Shown here: positions 12,659-24,034 of the stretch, piece after piece
Layout of the letters: each line of letters begins with the position of its first letter
How positions within the stretch are numbered: position 1 is the first letter of the stretch
Origin: Asterochloris sp. CNOR1
Lineage: Eukaryota; Chlorophyta; Trebouxiophyceae; Trebouxiales; Trebouxiaceae
Reading direction: 5' to 3'
DNA length: 64,000 nt
Assembly (NCBI GenBank): GCA_963969365.1
Contig: OZ017758.1
Span: forward strand, 868,001-932,000
Notes under the pieces: generated by a model
Told to the model about the DNA's origin: nothing
The model's database searches: none
What the model saw: only the letters and a program-made list of their open reading frames with translations
Translations under genes and position numbers: made by a program

Positions 12659-13830
12659 CTAATTCTTCGTTTTTGCTTCATGCCTTCTGACATTTGAGAC
12701 AACTTCTTTAACACTCTGCTGCCATGGCCTGCCATATGGACCCCTCCAGGCCACGACTTTGCTTGACTGTACTGCCACATGACTGGGAGTCAGGCTTTCA
12801 TTGGGTGGAAAGTCCCATAATTTTGATGCCTCCGGGCACTGCACTGCCAGGGAGTTGCAAGCACACACAGCCCGGCCTGTGGGGAAAGGAGATCCAAGAT
12901 CATAGGCAACACGTGCTTTTGGCGTTGCTGGCCATCTGTGCACCAGGCCCAGCTTGCACTCGTTCTGCTGCACCCAAATGCACCTTCCTGTTGGATACCA
13001 GAGTGATAAGGTCAGGGTGCCAGCCAAGCCTCCAATTGACTTCCCAGTCCCACTCAGCCAGCAGATGCAGGGCTCCAACACTGATGCTGGGCTGCTTGGC
13101 ATGGACGCGGCTAGCCTCACGCCAACACTGGGGGCATCCAAACCCGTATGTTCTGCTTCTGTTAGACACAGTAGCGCTCCATCTGTGCCCACAGAGGCCA
13201 CACCTCCAGGCTACTTTGATATGGCTGGTTGCTGCCACACTCTCTGGTGTCCTTTCCGCGTTGGCCCCCCAGTCCCACTCCGCTGCCACCTCTGGGTGGT
13301 TGTGAGCCAGATTGTTGCAGGGGCAGGCTGCTTTGCCAGTATTGTAGGGGCAGTTCCTGCCGTTTGAGCGATTGCTGACTGTTGCCTGCCACCTATATGG
13401 CTGGCCAGGTTTGCACATGCCATTGCTCCACCAGACCTTCCTCCCATTTTGGGGGCTGATGGTGATGCTGCCCAGCTTGGCATTAGCCTCATGGTCCCAC
13501 TCCTGCTGCAGGTGTGGGGCCAGCTGGCTGATGTCAGGGCCAGCCTGCTTGTCAGATTTGCCTGCAGACAGAGCAGGTGGTGAGCTGCTGTCCTCTGGCA
13601 AGCCAAGGTCCTGAACAACCAGTACCGCTGCACCAGGCAGGTGTGCTTGCCTTGACTGCCACTAGTCTGACTGTGAAAGGCCCTGCCTAGTGTGGCGGCA
13701 TGGTGGAGCCTCCTGCGCAGCTTTGGCAGCTGTTGTGCCAGGGGCATCATGCATGACTTTGGCAGCACCACTAGAATCTGGCACCTCCAATGTGAGACTT
13801 GGCCTCAAGCATGCTTCATTTGCTTCAATC
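12659..13830 (-). CDS. Zinc-ribbon (DUF4379-like) repeat protein, copy 2
   Basis: The open frame on the minus strand from 13601 carries repeated modules of the probable zinc-ribbon family (DUF4379): a Trp-Asp (EWDW) start, a KVWW or KVAWRC turn, GHRWSATVSNRS and a CPxC knuckle. Module 1 has lost some cysteines (CPYNTGK). Module 2 is the best preserved (AWRCGLCGHRW, GCPQC). Module 3 continues only after a shift to another frame near 12970-12990 (to NECKLGLVHRWPATP), and module 4 ends at the stop near 12659. An upstream exon at about 13690-13830 encodes a VPDSSGAAKVMHDAPG segment shared with copy 1. Function is unknown; the family is found in algae and large viruses. The frameshift may be real decay, a tiny intron or a base error, so the gene could be dying. 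Confidence 0.6.
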
Positions 13831-14264
13831 TGACGATGGCTATTCTCATAAGGAGGGCAGCTTGGAATCATAGCTGTGGGCAGTTTGACCCCAACTCCAT
13901 GCACGGCTGTGTTGAGCCTCTGGCTCAAGTTGGTGCTATGGGACTTTGCTGATCAGGCTGCACCTGAAGGTGTACCACATGGCTTGGTCACTACACCATG
14001 CACCACTCCATGTGTAAGACTAACACTTTGCCTTTGCAGGAGGCTGGGCAACTTCGATAAAGCCTGACATTAAACTGAACAGTACAGAAGTCCTTCTGTT
14101 CAGCCCGTACTGCAGGGGCCTGCCGACTCCTGCTTCTGTTCCTCTGATTACTTGCAGGCAGGCACTTGCAGCGGCCTCAGCTTGACTATCCCCAGCACGC
14201 GCAGCACAGGAGAGCCCAGTAGGGGCCTCACCGACATTGCTATGACCTTTCCTCAGATGCCTGG

Positions 14265-15110
14265 CAGTGCGCAGGAGCCAAAAGACAGCCAAGAATCAAG
14301 AGGCGCTGGCGGCCCTCACATTGCCAAAGGAGCCACAGAGCTGGGCTCAGGGTGACAGCTGGGCGCACCACCTGCGGGCAGGCTGCCCACGCAGGCAGGC
14401 TCACGCCGCGAACAGCGCTGCAGGCTGTGGCCATGTGGGGGGCCCAAGCAACCCACAGGCTCAGGCAGGGGTCAAGCAGCACACAACGCCGCAAGCTGCT
14501 CTATGCCTGACAGGGCCTTGGGGGCAAGCAGCAGCCTGCCCACCAAACAGCGCAGTCTGCAAGGTTCCCCGAGTGCATCCCACCCCACAGCAGCCGTGAC
14601 ATGGCCGCGCTGCCCAGGAGGGCTGGTTGCCTGCTGAGGGGCCGACCCATGTGAATGCTGCTCAGGTCCAGCACTTTCAGGGGTCCAGCTGATGCCAGCC
14701 CAGCGGCCAACCCAAGGTGTGGCACCCCTCAGGGCCCTCTGGCGGCAGTCCACTAACCAGCCCCCCGCAGGGCCTGGATGATGCTGCCATTGCCCGCTCC
14801 ATGGCCTTTGGCGTCAGGGGCAACAAGCACGCCCCAGTGGCTGGTGACATGAAACTTGCAGCAGCCCAGATGTGGAAACTCAGGGGAGCACAGGGACCAT
14901 GGGCTGCCGCCGTACCTTCCCCGCCTCCAAAACCGTCAAGCAATCACATCTACTTCAAGGCAGAGGAGCCACCCTTTGAAGGTGAGCCATGCCCAACTCT
15001 TGATAGCCCCTTCGCCATGTTTGTAGCTGATCAAGCTTTGCTAAGAGTGCAAAGCACTACAAGCAGAAGAATTCTGCTAACAAATTGAGTACTGCAGGTC
15101 CAACAATCTG
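14265..15110 (+). CDS. Hypothetical protein, family not recognised
   Basis: The best-supported exon is 14771-14981. It sits between a CCCCGCAG acceptor and a GTGAGC donor and encodes a Lys/Ala-rich segment including LDDAAIARSMAFGVRG, KLAAAQMWKLRG and IYFKAEEPPFEG. Its donor phase joins a final exon after the acceptor before 15100, giving ...PPFEGPTI and a stop at 15110. Upstream frames around 14265-14600 (KTAKNQEALAALTLPKEPQS) may be an earlier exon. I do not recognise the family and the start codon is not located. The gene converges on the oligopeptidase, with 206 bp between the stops. Confidence 0.4.
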
Positions 15111-15316
15111 AGATATGTCATACCTGCAGCAAAGGAGGAGACGCAAGATGCAGAAGCTTCACGTCCAGTCTCCCTTGGGGACACACTTGGGGAGGCTCCC
15201 TGGGTCAGCCGCATTGTTCAGGGCTCCTGTCATCAATTGGAATGTCAAGCATTGATCTGCTTGACCATGAATGCACGCTCTCCGTGATCAGGAGCTGACA
15301 GACTCAGGAAGAGATC

Positions 15317-18300
15317 TCAAGCGGCTGCTGGAAGCAGCCCAGAATGCCGCAGCAGGGGCTCTGTGGATGGGTCCCTGCCTCTGAAGTCCTGCAGAACAGC
15401 AAAAGGAAGGCTGCGTCAGGCCATGTGTCAAGTTCAGCCAAACACAACACAGCTCCATGAAGGAGGCACTTGAGGTGGCAGACTGCTCACTTTGAGTAGC
15501 ACACCTTGGCACATGCATGCTCCCAACATGAGGCACCCCTCACATTGATAAAGCACTCCTGCACACCTTGAAAAGGCCTCAGCTCAGGCAGCGCCAACAC
15601 ATTCACAGAATCATGCTTACAGGGCCCTGCCATCATCAGGCACCACGCCCGTCCACCCACAAAGCAGGCCTTCCCAGCTGCCCACCTTGAAGACATCTGC
15701 TGGAGCCCTGCCACCGCCCAGGGCCAGTACTGTGTCCCTGAAGCGGGCTCCGGTCTGCTTGACCTGCTGCTCATCCTCCAGCCCAGCCTCCTCAAATGCG
15801 CTGAACGCGTCTGCTGACAGCACCTCAGCCCATTTGTAGCTGTAGTAGCCAGCGGAGTAACCCCCAGCAAAGATGTGGCTGAAGCCACAAAGGAACCTGC
15901 ACGGCAGAACCCACCTCAGCTGCTGCCCTCAGCAAACCCTCCTGCCCAACGAGAGCAGCAGGCTGCAATCTGAGTGTTGCTCAGGAACAGTTGATGGGCT
16001 ACAACTGCCTCTCAACTGCGTTGGAGATGTTTTCCATTGCCTGATGTGCATTGCAGACTCACTGTACAAGCAGCTGCACAGTGTGCGCCTTTGTGGTGCT
16101 GCTCACGCAAACTTTTTTTTGGGAGATTGTGGCATGCCACTGTTGGCCACAGTCCAGCAGAGCAAGCTGGGCATTCAACAGGAATACGAGTGTCGGACAC
16201 GCGCCATGCCTGCTGGCCAGCTGTGCAGGTTTCAATGGTGTGAACCAGCTGATCGCGCGTCCTCAGCAAGGCAAGGCGTCACCCTGGGGTGGGAGGCAGT
16301 CAGCAAGAGTCACAAGGAGCGTCTGGCGGCCAATAGGCTGCATGACAGCTTACAACCAGCTGACAGACACCTATGATGCAGCTGCAGATGCCATAACAGC
16401 CAGCAGCCAGGCCAACACCGCAGGTGCTGTACTGATACAAGTCCCAAATTGTGCATGATCAACTCTGTGGACACCCAGCCGCTCACCTGTCCTCAGGCAG
16501 GGGCGGCATGACTGACGTCCGCTCAGCGATGCGCCGATCCACATCAAATATGGTCAGCTCCCCCCCTGGCTGGTACCTTGCATGAAGCTCCAGGTCAACA
16601 GTGGCAAAATGAATCTGCCGCATCATCTGGTTGGCAGCCCTGCACAACAACAGAGAAGGGCTGTCACAGCACAGCAACAAAAGCAGGTGTGAGTGGCAGT
16701 GGGTCGGCCGCTGCAAGCATGGAGCGTCCCCTGCCTATGCAAAACAGTGCCAAGCCTCGCGCCTCACTGCATGACACCACAGCATGCCACACAGACAGCT
16801 GACCCTCACAACACGTGCGGGGGCAATGACCTCCAGCCTCAAACTCAGCAGCAGGATCGCTGAACGTCTGGGAGACGGTCCGCTTGCCTGTATGTCCTGG
16901 CAGCCCTGAGCTTCTGGAAGATCTCCTCTGGCAGCAGCTCCCCTGTCTCATAGTGCCTGGCAAAGCTGTTGAGCGTCTTCCTGTCATAGCAGCTGCACAC
17001 ATGCGACGTGTGAGAGTGACGAGGAGTGTTGACTGCTGAGGGACAAGCCCAGGTGACACTAGCTACATCAAGCACGCAACCAGCGCAGCACATGAGCTCA
17101 GGCACAGTGCTGCAGGTGCAGAAGGCAGTACGCAGCAACATGGAGCAGTAAAAAGCAGCATGTCCCAGCCAAAGAGCAGGTCGTTCAGGGCACAGGTCGT
17201 GTCCTGCCGCGTGCAGAGGCCAGATCTTCATATGCTCAGCGCTGCCAGAGTGTGTTGCGCTCATGGGCTGTCCTGCGGGAGTGCACCTTGCTACATGTGT
17301 CACAGCCAGGCTGCAGACAAACTGCTGCAGGGGCTCACAAGTTCTCCATGAACTGGCTTGGGAGCTCCACTGCATCCCACTCCACTCCGCGGATGCCAGC
17401 CACAAGGCCCTCGCTCTGCTCTGTCAGCATGTGCTGCAGGGCATGCCCACTCTCATGAAACAGCGTCTCCACTTCCCTGCGGCAGGCATCGTGAGGTGAG
17501 ACATGTGTCAAAGCGGCTGGGGCTGCCTAAGAGGATGCAGCGCATTGTACTGGTGACTCCTTCAGCATGCTACTGCTGCCGGCTCTCATGAACCCAAAAG
17601 GCGTCATCCTTCCAGCCTATGACACAGGAAAGTATATGACATATCACAGGGCCTCATGTTTCTGCATCACACCATGCAGCTGTTGTACACACAGTCAAGA
17701 ACACAAATGTAGTGGAGCACTGCCCTCAGGCAGACCAGGCAGTCCCAGAAGCTGTTTACCGAAAGGTCATCAATGATGGCTTGCCGTTGACTGGGGGGCT
17801 CTGGTTGAGCACCATGTGGGCCACAGGGTGAGCTCGTGCCATGACCCGGCTCTTGGCCACCACCTCATCCATCCAGGCCCCTCCCCGCTTCTCCTCAGGC
17901 CGGCTGTAGGGGTCCTGCAGGCAGCAGTGTTTCTGGAGGGCAACAACGTGCTGTGCTGCCAGCAGCACCTCGGCAAGTGTCAGGGATCCTGCGGGACAGT
18001 ATAGGCCGCCAAATGGTAACTTTACAAGAACCTGGCTTGAAGCTGGCCCCAGTCATCTCGCTGGGCTCCAGCAGCCCCAGGCACAAGCTGCAGATCCGGA
18101 TAAAAAGGATTCTGAGCCAGGCGGCCATGGCTGCTGAAGCACATGCATTGCGCAGCGTTCTGGTGGTACTCACAGCTGTCGGGACGTGCACACAAGAGCC
18201 AGAGGCCCACCTTGGTATAGCTGCAGCACACTAGTCAGCAGTGCAGAGCAACAGAACCCTTCAAGCGCACGTATAGATACAGGTGAGGGCTGCACAGCAA

Positions 18301-21300
18301 GTGCACGCACCAGGTAGCAGTAGGCTTTTGGCTTGCCATCCTTCTTGAGCAGGAAGAAGCGCACATCAGGGTTCCAGACCTCAGCCTGGCCATCGACAGC
18401 CTCCACAGTGATGCCAAAGAGGCGCTCAATGACCTGCAGCTATGTGTCCGCCATTAGCTGACTGATCATGATGTGGCGGCGTGATCACACAGATCAAAGT
18501 GCAGCTCGCAAGCTGTGTCAGTAAGGGCTGCAGCAAAATGCTCCCCTTTGCAGCACACCCCCGTCAAGCCGGCGGCGGCAGCACCTGTTGCTGCTGCTGG
18601 AGAACACTGCTGCCTGCCCTGCAACTTTGCCTGCTGTCAGGAGATCTACAACTTACAAAGTTGCCCTGAATGGGGCATGCCCTGCTTGCATGGCTGCCTA
18701 CACAAGGCTGGTACCAAAGTACGTAGCACGTGCAGCCAGCCCTGCCCATCGAGGAAGATCAGTGGGCACCACGAAGATCTGCAGCGCATCCAATTGCCTG
18801 TACCCGCCTGAGGCAGCCTCGAGCAGTTTTGCAGCTTCCACAGCTATGGCAGGGCCCAGCCCACCTGGAACAGGCCCTCCAGCACATTGGGCAGGCTGAA
18901 GTATGGGCGCAGCTGCTCATCGCTGATCTCATACTTGGCCTCCCGCAGCCGCTCTGCCCAGAAGGTCACGTCCCAGTGACGCACCTCCTCATTGAAGCCC
19001 TGCAGTATGAGGCTCATCATGCTTGCAGTCCATTGCCAGAAGATGACACATTGCAACTGCTGCAGCCCTGAAAGTCATGTCCCACTGGCACATGTCATCA
19101 CTTGAGGCCTGCAGCATGAGGTTTCATGGTTCCAGTCAAGCATTTCAAGTGCTGCAGCCTTTGCTTGTGTGGTCTCAGCAAGTGCAGCAAGGTGCCTGTT
19201 GGTTGGGCGCTGGTCTGACGCCAGCCCCAGCATTGTCGGCGTCAGCAGTGATGCAGCAAGGTGCTGACTGTGACGTCATCGGCAGCAGGAACAGCTGCAC
19301 ACGGCTACAGCAGCACATGTCTGTGAGGCCCACTACCGGCGACTGGAGGCAGCTCAGCCCACCTGCTGCCTGGCAAAGTCCTTGATGTCCTCCAGTTCCT
19401 GCTTAGCAGTGTCGAAGGATGCCTTGCGCAGGTCCTCCAGCAGGTGTTCAGCCTTGTCCAGGGTCGCCATCTGCAGTTATGCAACTGAGAGTTTCAGCAC
19501 TGAAGGTCCAGGACCCGCCACAGTGCGGCAGATGGCATGACGATGAAATTTACTGCTCCCAGGGGGGTGTCTATGTGAGAGAGGAAGACATGCAGAGGAA
19601 CCTGTCAGAAATTACATATGTAAAGAAGGACATGGCTCCGGAGGCACCGCATAGACATCTGACGTGTTACTCTCAGGTGAGCTCACCAGGCATGGACAAT
19701 GTGCTGAAGGCAGCTTGCAGGCCTGCTGTAGAGCACATGCCCACAGGAGGTGCCCAGCTCGACCAGAGGGAAGCAGGTGGGTAGTCTGATTGAAGTAAGG
19801 TGTGCTGCCCAGGTTTGCATAGGCAGCCCCAGCATGCTCTGCTGATGAAGTTGCCACATGCTGACAGGTGCGGACCAACAGGTATTGGCACAGCCGGCTG
19901 CACTGCGTGCTGCAAGCTGCCACACCATGCTGCCACAGGCGCCACGCAGCCCCTCACCTTCTTGGCCATGGAAACTTCTGCAAAATTGTTGTATCCCAGG
20001 AGCTTGGCTTTCTCCTGGCGAAGCGCCAGCGTCTTCTCGATGATGGGTGTGTTGTCAGTGGCACCAGAGGATGCCCTTGTCAGGTAGGCTCTGTAGAAGT
20101 CTTCTCTGAGCTGCCTGCAAGCACCCCACAGCGCAGTGTGAGCATCCTACAGCCCTGGCTCCTCCAGGCTCCTCGGGGTTAGGGGAAGAGGTGGGATGAG
20201 CTGGCAGCCTTCAGCAGCACAGGGGCAGAGCGGTGCAGCAGGTACGATGTGGGAAGGCCATGACAGCTGCCCAGAGTGCCCCCCTAAGGGAAGAGCTCGG
20301 GACAGACGCCTGCAGGCAGAGCCCACCTGTTCTTCCCGTGGGTCAGGATGGGGGAATAGGAGGGGAAGTCCAGGGTGAACTGCCACGGCCCCGCCTCAGC
20401 TGTGGCATCTGGGTGCCCCGCAGCCCTTGCCTGCTGTGCCCCCAGCTCCAGGGCACTAGGCGGGATCCCGTCCACCTCTGCTTTCTCTGCAGGTCAAAAG
20501 GGCAGGCAGCCTAACGTCGGAGTTCGCCAAGTGGACGTTGAGCTGCAGGAAGGGGTTCAGCGGCCGGCTGCACCAACACACAGCTTATGGCACACAGCTG
20601 CAGCTCCACTAGGTCAGGTGCTCACAAGAAGGAGCTGCAGGTCTAGACATGAGCTGCTACAGTGACAGCTGCGTTGTGTCAGGGCCAGCATGAGGAGAGG
20701 TGCAGCTCCTCACCTGTGATGAGGCGTTTGTAGGCCTTGGTGGCATCCAGCACGTTGTTGCCAAAAGTGGTGCTCAGCTTGGACAGCTCCTGCTGGATCT
20801 CATTGAAGCGCTCCTTGGCAGTGCCCTGCAGGCATAGTGGCACTGGACAGACGGAGCATGCAGCATGCTGCTCTACAGACTCATGGCCATGCAAGCCAAC
20901 AGCGGGAAGATCCATGACCAAAGGTCAATGCTGCTCAAGGTCCGTGACATGCCAGCAGCATACACGCTAAACCACAGTTACTGGGGCAAATTTAGCCCAG
21001 GCAGCCATGTGAGCACTTGCAGCAGCTTCTCCAGACAGCAGCCTGCCCAGGCAGCAAGGCTAAGTCATCTGGCTGCCCAAGACAAGCACTTGCAGCTATG
21101 CCCTTACAGCAGTTGAAGCTGCTCTTTGACACCTCCAGAGCCACCCCTGCCAGCATGAAATCCTCGGGCATTGACTCGAGCAGGCGCGTCGGGCAGGGCA
21201 CTGCGCCTCTGGAACGGCAGCAACGCTGGCAGTGTCAGCCAGCACATACCGCAGCCCCTATCCTGGCAGCTGAGTACCTCAAACTATATACCCTCCAGCG

Positions 21301-22919
21301 CTACCCTGCCAGCTCAAAGTTGACGAGCTCCCCTAACCACAACGCGCCTCTGGGCAGAGCTCTGGACTCGTCTCGCCATGGCCAATGCCATCCCTCCCAG
21401 CACAAAGCCCTTGGCCCACCTGGCACAGCAGACAGCAGCTCCACCAGCGCCTGGCATGGCAGCAATAGCAGAATGCAATATTTCCCACCTCTAGCGCCAC
21501 CCCTCCCAGCACAAAGTCCCTGAGCTCCCCCTCGACCACACGCTTCTGGGCCTCGCTGAGCGTGCCCCACAGGTCCCCCTCCCGGATGGCCCTGAAGGCC
21601 TCGTACAGGGGGCGGCTCTGCGACATGCGTAGGCCCAGCTTGACCTGCTCGGGCTGCACCTCCTCGTAGGCCTTGCGCAGGGGCTCGCTGTCCTTCACAG
21701 CCTGCAGCATAGGGTTGGCAGCGCTCCTGATGGGGAGGCAGTCTACTGCAGCCTCGCTGCACTGCAACAGTCGCATGCCTGCAGCAGCCTGAGCATTTCG
21801 GCGCAGGGAATTGCTGTGATTCATTGCCTGCAAGACATCATCCGCAAAAAGCTAGAGAGGAAGGCGGTGGACCACTGCTGACGTGCAGTGCAGCGCTGGC
21901 CATTGCATGGCATTATGCAGGACCTTTACAGCCTGCGGTCAGCACAGGCAGCAGCATGAGGGCTTCAGGCAGAGGCTGGGTGCAGGGTGTAGCTGCCAAT
22001 CCCTGCTCCCAGCCAGTTTCATCAGCAGCAAGTGGGATAGCAGGCTCTGTGCTGCAGGTCCTCATAAACCATCAGGCGCAAACTGGAGGTCTTGTAAGCA
22101 GCGCTCACCGTCTTTGACTGCCTACATACAAATTTAGGGGCAGCATGGCACTTTATCCAGGGAAGGAGAACATGCGTCCATCGAATCACAATGCCCTCAT
22201 GAATGGTATCATAAGCAGACCTTGAGGTGGGACACAGTGCCCCAGGTCTTGCTCAGCCTGTCCTGGATTCGTTCATAGGGGTCCAGCAGACCCTCCCATG
22301 TGGGCTGCACATTCTGCTCGAGCTCGTCCAGCTCAGAATTGAGCTCTGCAGGCCCAACCAGAGACACAATCTGGCAGGTGTGTATGGCTGCAATGTTGTT
22401 GTGCTAGCCAGCTCTGCAAGCTCAGGCAAGGCAGGGATGGCTGCGGCAGTCCAGACCAGTCCATAGCCTGAGGTGCAGGCAGCTGAGATGCAGGCATGAG
22501 CAGGATCCTTGCTAGGCTTCAGATTGGTTAGACTCACCGCTGAGCAGCTGCTGAATGCCGGGCACAACGTGCTCGGCCTTCACCTGATCATACAAGGGGA
22601 AGGACCCACTCTGCAGACCAGATACGCACATGTCACCATCAACACATATGATGGCACCCAGACAGCTATTAGGCAAACTCACATCCAAGAGTGGGTTTTC
22701 TGATGGGACAGCACTGGGATCTGCTGCCTGCTGCTTTGCCACCACTGCAGCGCTCATGGTCACTGCTGCTCTGCAGAACGTCCTCCTGGTGACGTGTGTG
22801 CTGGGGACAGAGGTCCAGGTCCGCAGAGGTGCCCTCCTAACTTGATGGCTCTGCTGTGAATATAGCACTGCCGGAGCCAAGCAGGGTGCTCTAAGTGACC
22901 TCTGGAGAAAGGCTGCCAT
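15317..22919 (-). CDS. M3-family oligopeptidase, organellar type
   Basis: This is a zinc metallopeptidase of family M3 (oligopeptidase A / plant organellar oligopeptidase), which degrades short peptides such as cleaved presequences. The first exon (22683-22919) encodes an Arg/Ser/Thr-rich leader ([13 protein letters not shown]...) followed by ENPLLD, which suggests import into plastid or mitochondrion. Next exons are 22538-22610, 22221-22345 and 21489-21701 ([29 protein letters not shown]), then [14 protein letters not shown] near 20800. The zinc site [11 protein letters not shown] lies near 17440-17470, with the third-ligand region [17 protein letters not shown] next to it. The C-terminal motif [18 protein letters not shown] (about 15800-15850) is followed by a last exon ending in [16 protein letters not shown] and a TGA at 15317. 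The catalytic residues seen are intact. An inner Met further along the leader could give a non-imported form. Confidence 0.93.
18970..19125 (-). repeat. Intronic copy of an oligopeptidase exon edge
   Basis: The exon edge encoding [12 protein letters not shown] (CTGCAG acceptor plus exon start, about 18975-19014) is repeated about 100 bp further into the intron at roughly 19076-19123. Both contain CCCTGCAGTATGAGG or CCTGCAGCATGAGG and a GTCA(C/T)GTCCCA block. Confidence 0.65.
21135..21535 (-). repeat. Exon-end fossils of the oligopeptidase
   Basis: The end of the exon at 21489-21701 encodes [12 protein letters not shown] before a GTGGG donor. Two related blocks lie downstream inside the intron: about 21388-21420 (CATCCCTCCCAGCACAAAG on the plus strand, against CACCCCTCCCAGCACAAAG in the exon) and about 21130-21175, where the minus strand still reads [14 protein letters not shown]. 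Real coding resumes at [14 protein letters not shown] near 20830. Confidence 0.65.
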
Positions 22920-22999
22920 GCGATGCATCCAATGTGTTTGACCTGCCTGGCCAGTCAACTCAAAATATAGTTGCAGATTGTGCACTTTTGTACAGCAGA

Positions 23000-23624
23000 T
23001 CAGCTCTGGACCCCGCAGCCCATTCGTGCAGGCAGATCAGGCTGCAGCTGGCCCCTGAGGACCGCGGCCATGGGGGAGTTGATCTGGATCAAGCAAGCGC
23101 AGATGGGTTTGTAGTGGTGCATCAGGGCTCTATCAGCACCTATGCGCATCCATCAAGTTCTCTATGCAAGGCGGGGCAGCTCTGCCCGCTGCACTGCTTG
23201 CTGATGGTGCTCATGCTATGCCAAATGCCTGCTTGACGTCGCCCACACGAGTGGGTCAGTGTGCAGTGCATGCTCCCTCCATGCCTGTGCTGTCAAGCAT
23301 AGAAAGGGATGGCCCCTGGCAGTGTGACCTGCGCATCCATTGAGGAGGTGGGAATAACCAGGCCTGAAGCTATGGTGTCTTGAAGCTTGATGAAACGAAT
23401 GCCTTCTGCTTGTACAGATGTGAGAAACTGCGGATGAAGTTCCTCTAGAGCTGCTGGCAGATGAACTCAAGGAGCTCAGGTCCAAGAACCTGACCGCGAT
23501 AGAGGGTTATGACAGGCGGCGAACAGTCTTGAAGCGCCAACAGCACTTACACACATTGATTGCTCCCACTTGTCAGACATCAAGGGCATTGAAAGTACAG
23601 CACTGCACAGCAGCACCTCTATAA
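23000..23624 (+). CDS. Possible small gene, not recognised
   Basis: A stretch at about 23425-23624 reads DEVPLELLADELKELRSKN and GYDRRRTVLKRQQHLHT before a TAA at 23622-23624. It has the charged, helical look of coding sequence and follows a possible TGTACAG acceptor. An upstream frame near 23070-23110 could supply an earlier exon. Joining them in phase needs a weak acceptor, and another frame ends within a few codons. It may be a real short gene divergent from the oligopeptidase or chance. No family recognised. Confidence 0.25.
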
Positions 23625-24034
23625 CAACAGCAACCTGGCGCAGGGCCACATCAGCACGAGGCCCATCCTGTTGCCAATCTCGTCCCACAGTTGGTGATCA
23701 AGCTCGCTAATCTGGCAGCTGTGCCTCTTGACTTTCACATTCAATGAAGCCGCTACATAGACAGCGAGCAGCTATGCTGCAATCAATAGAAGTCATGGGT
23801 TCAGTCTAAGTCACTGATTCATTGATGCAATGTTGGTCAGAGCAATCACTGGGCGGAACACAGTCACTCAGGCTTGGCCTGGTTGTCAGCACCATGAGAA
23901 AGGCTGAAGTATCAGCTTGCACTGCAAGCCAGAGAGGAGCCCTGCTCTCATGTACAAGCCTGCCAACCAGAGCAGCAATGATGACAGCCCAGGCGCAGGT
24001 GCATGCAGATGCGGCAGCTTGGGGCACAAAGACG

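Noticed and set aside
12724-13305. Plus-strand frame of 193 codons over the zinc-ribbon region
   Set aside because: The minus strand has the repeated zinc-ribbon motifs at the same place, so the plus frame is a shadow.
16108-16130. T-rich run as a transcription terminator
   Set aside because: It sits in an oligopeptidase intron on the opposite strand. A homopolymer alone is not evidence of termination in a nuclear genome.
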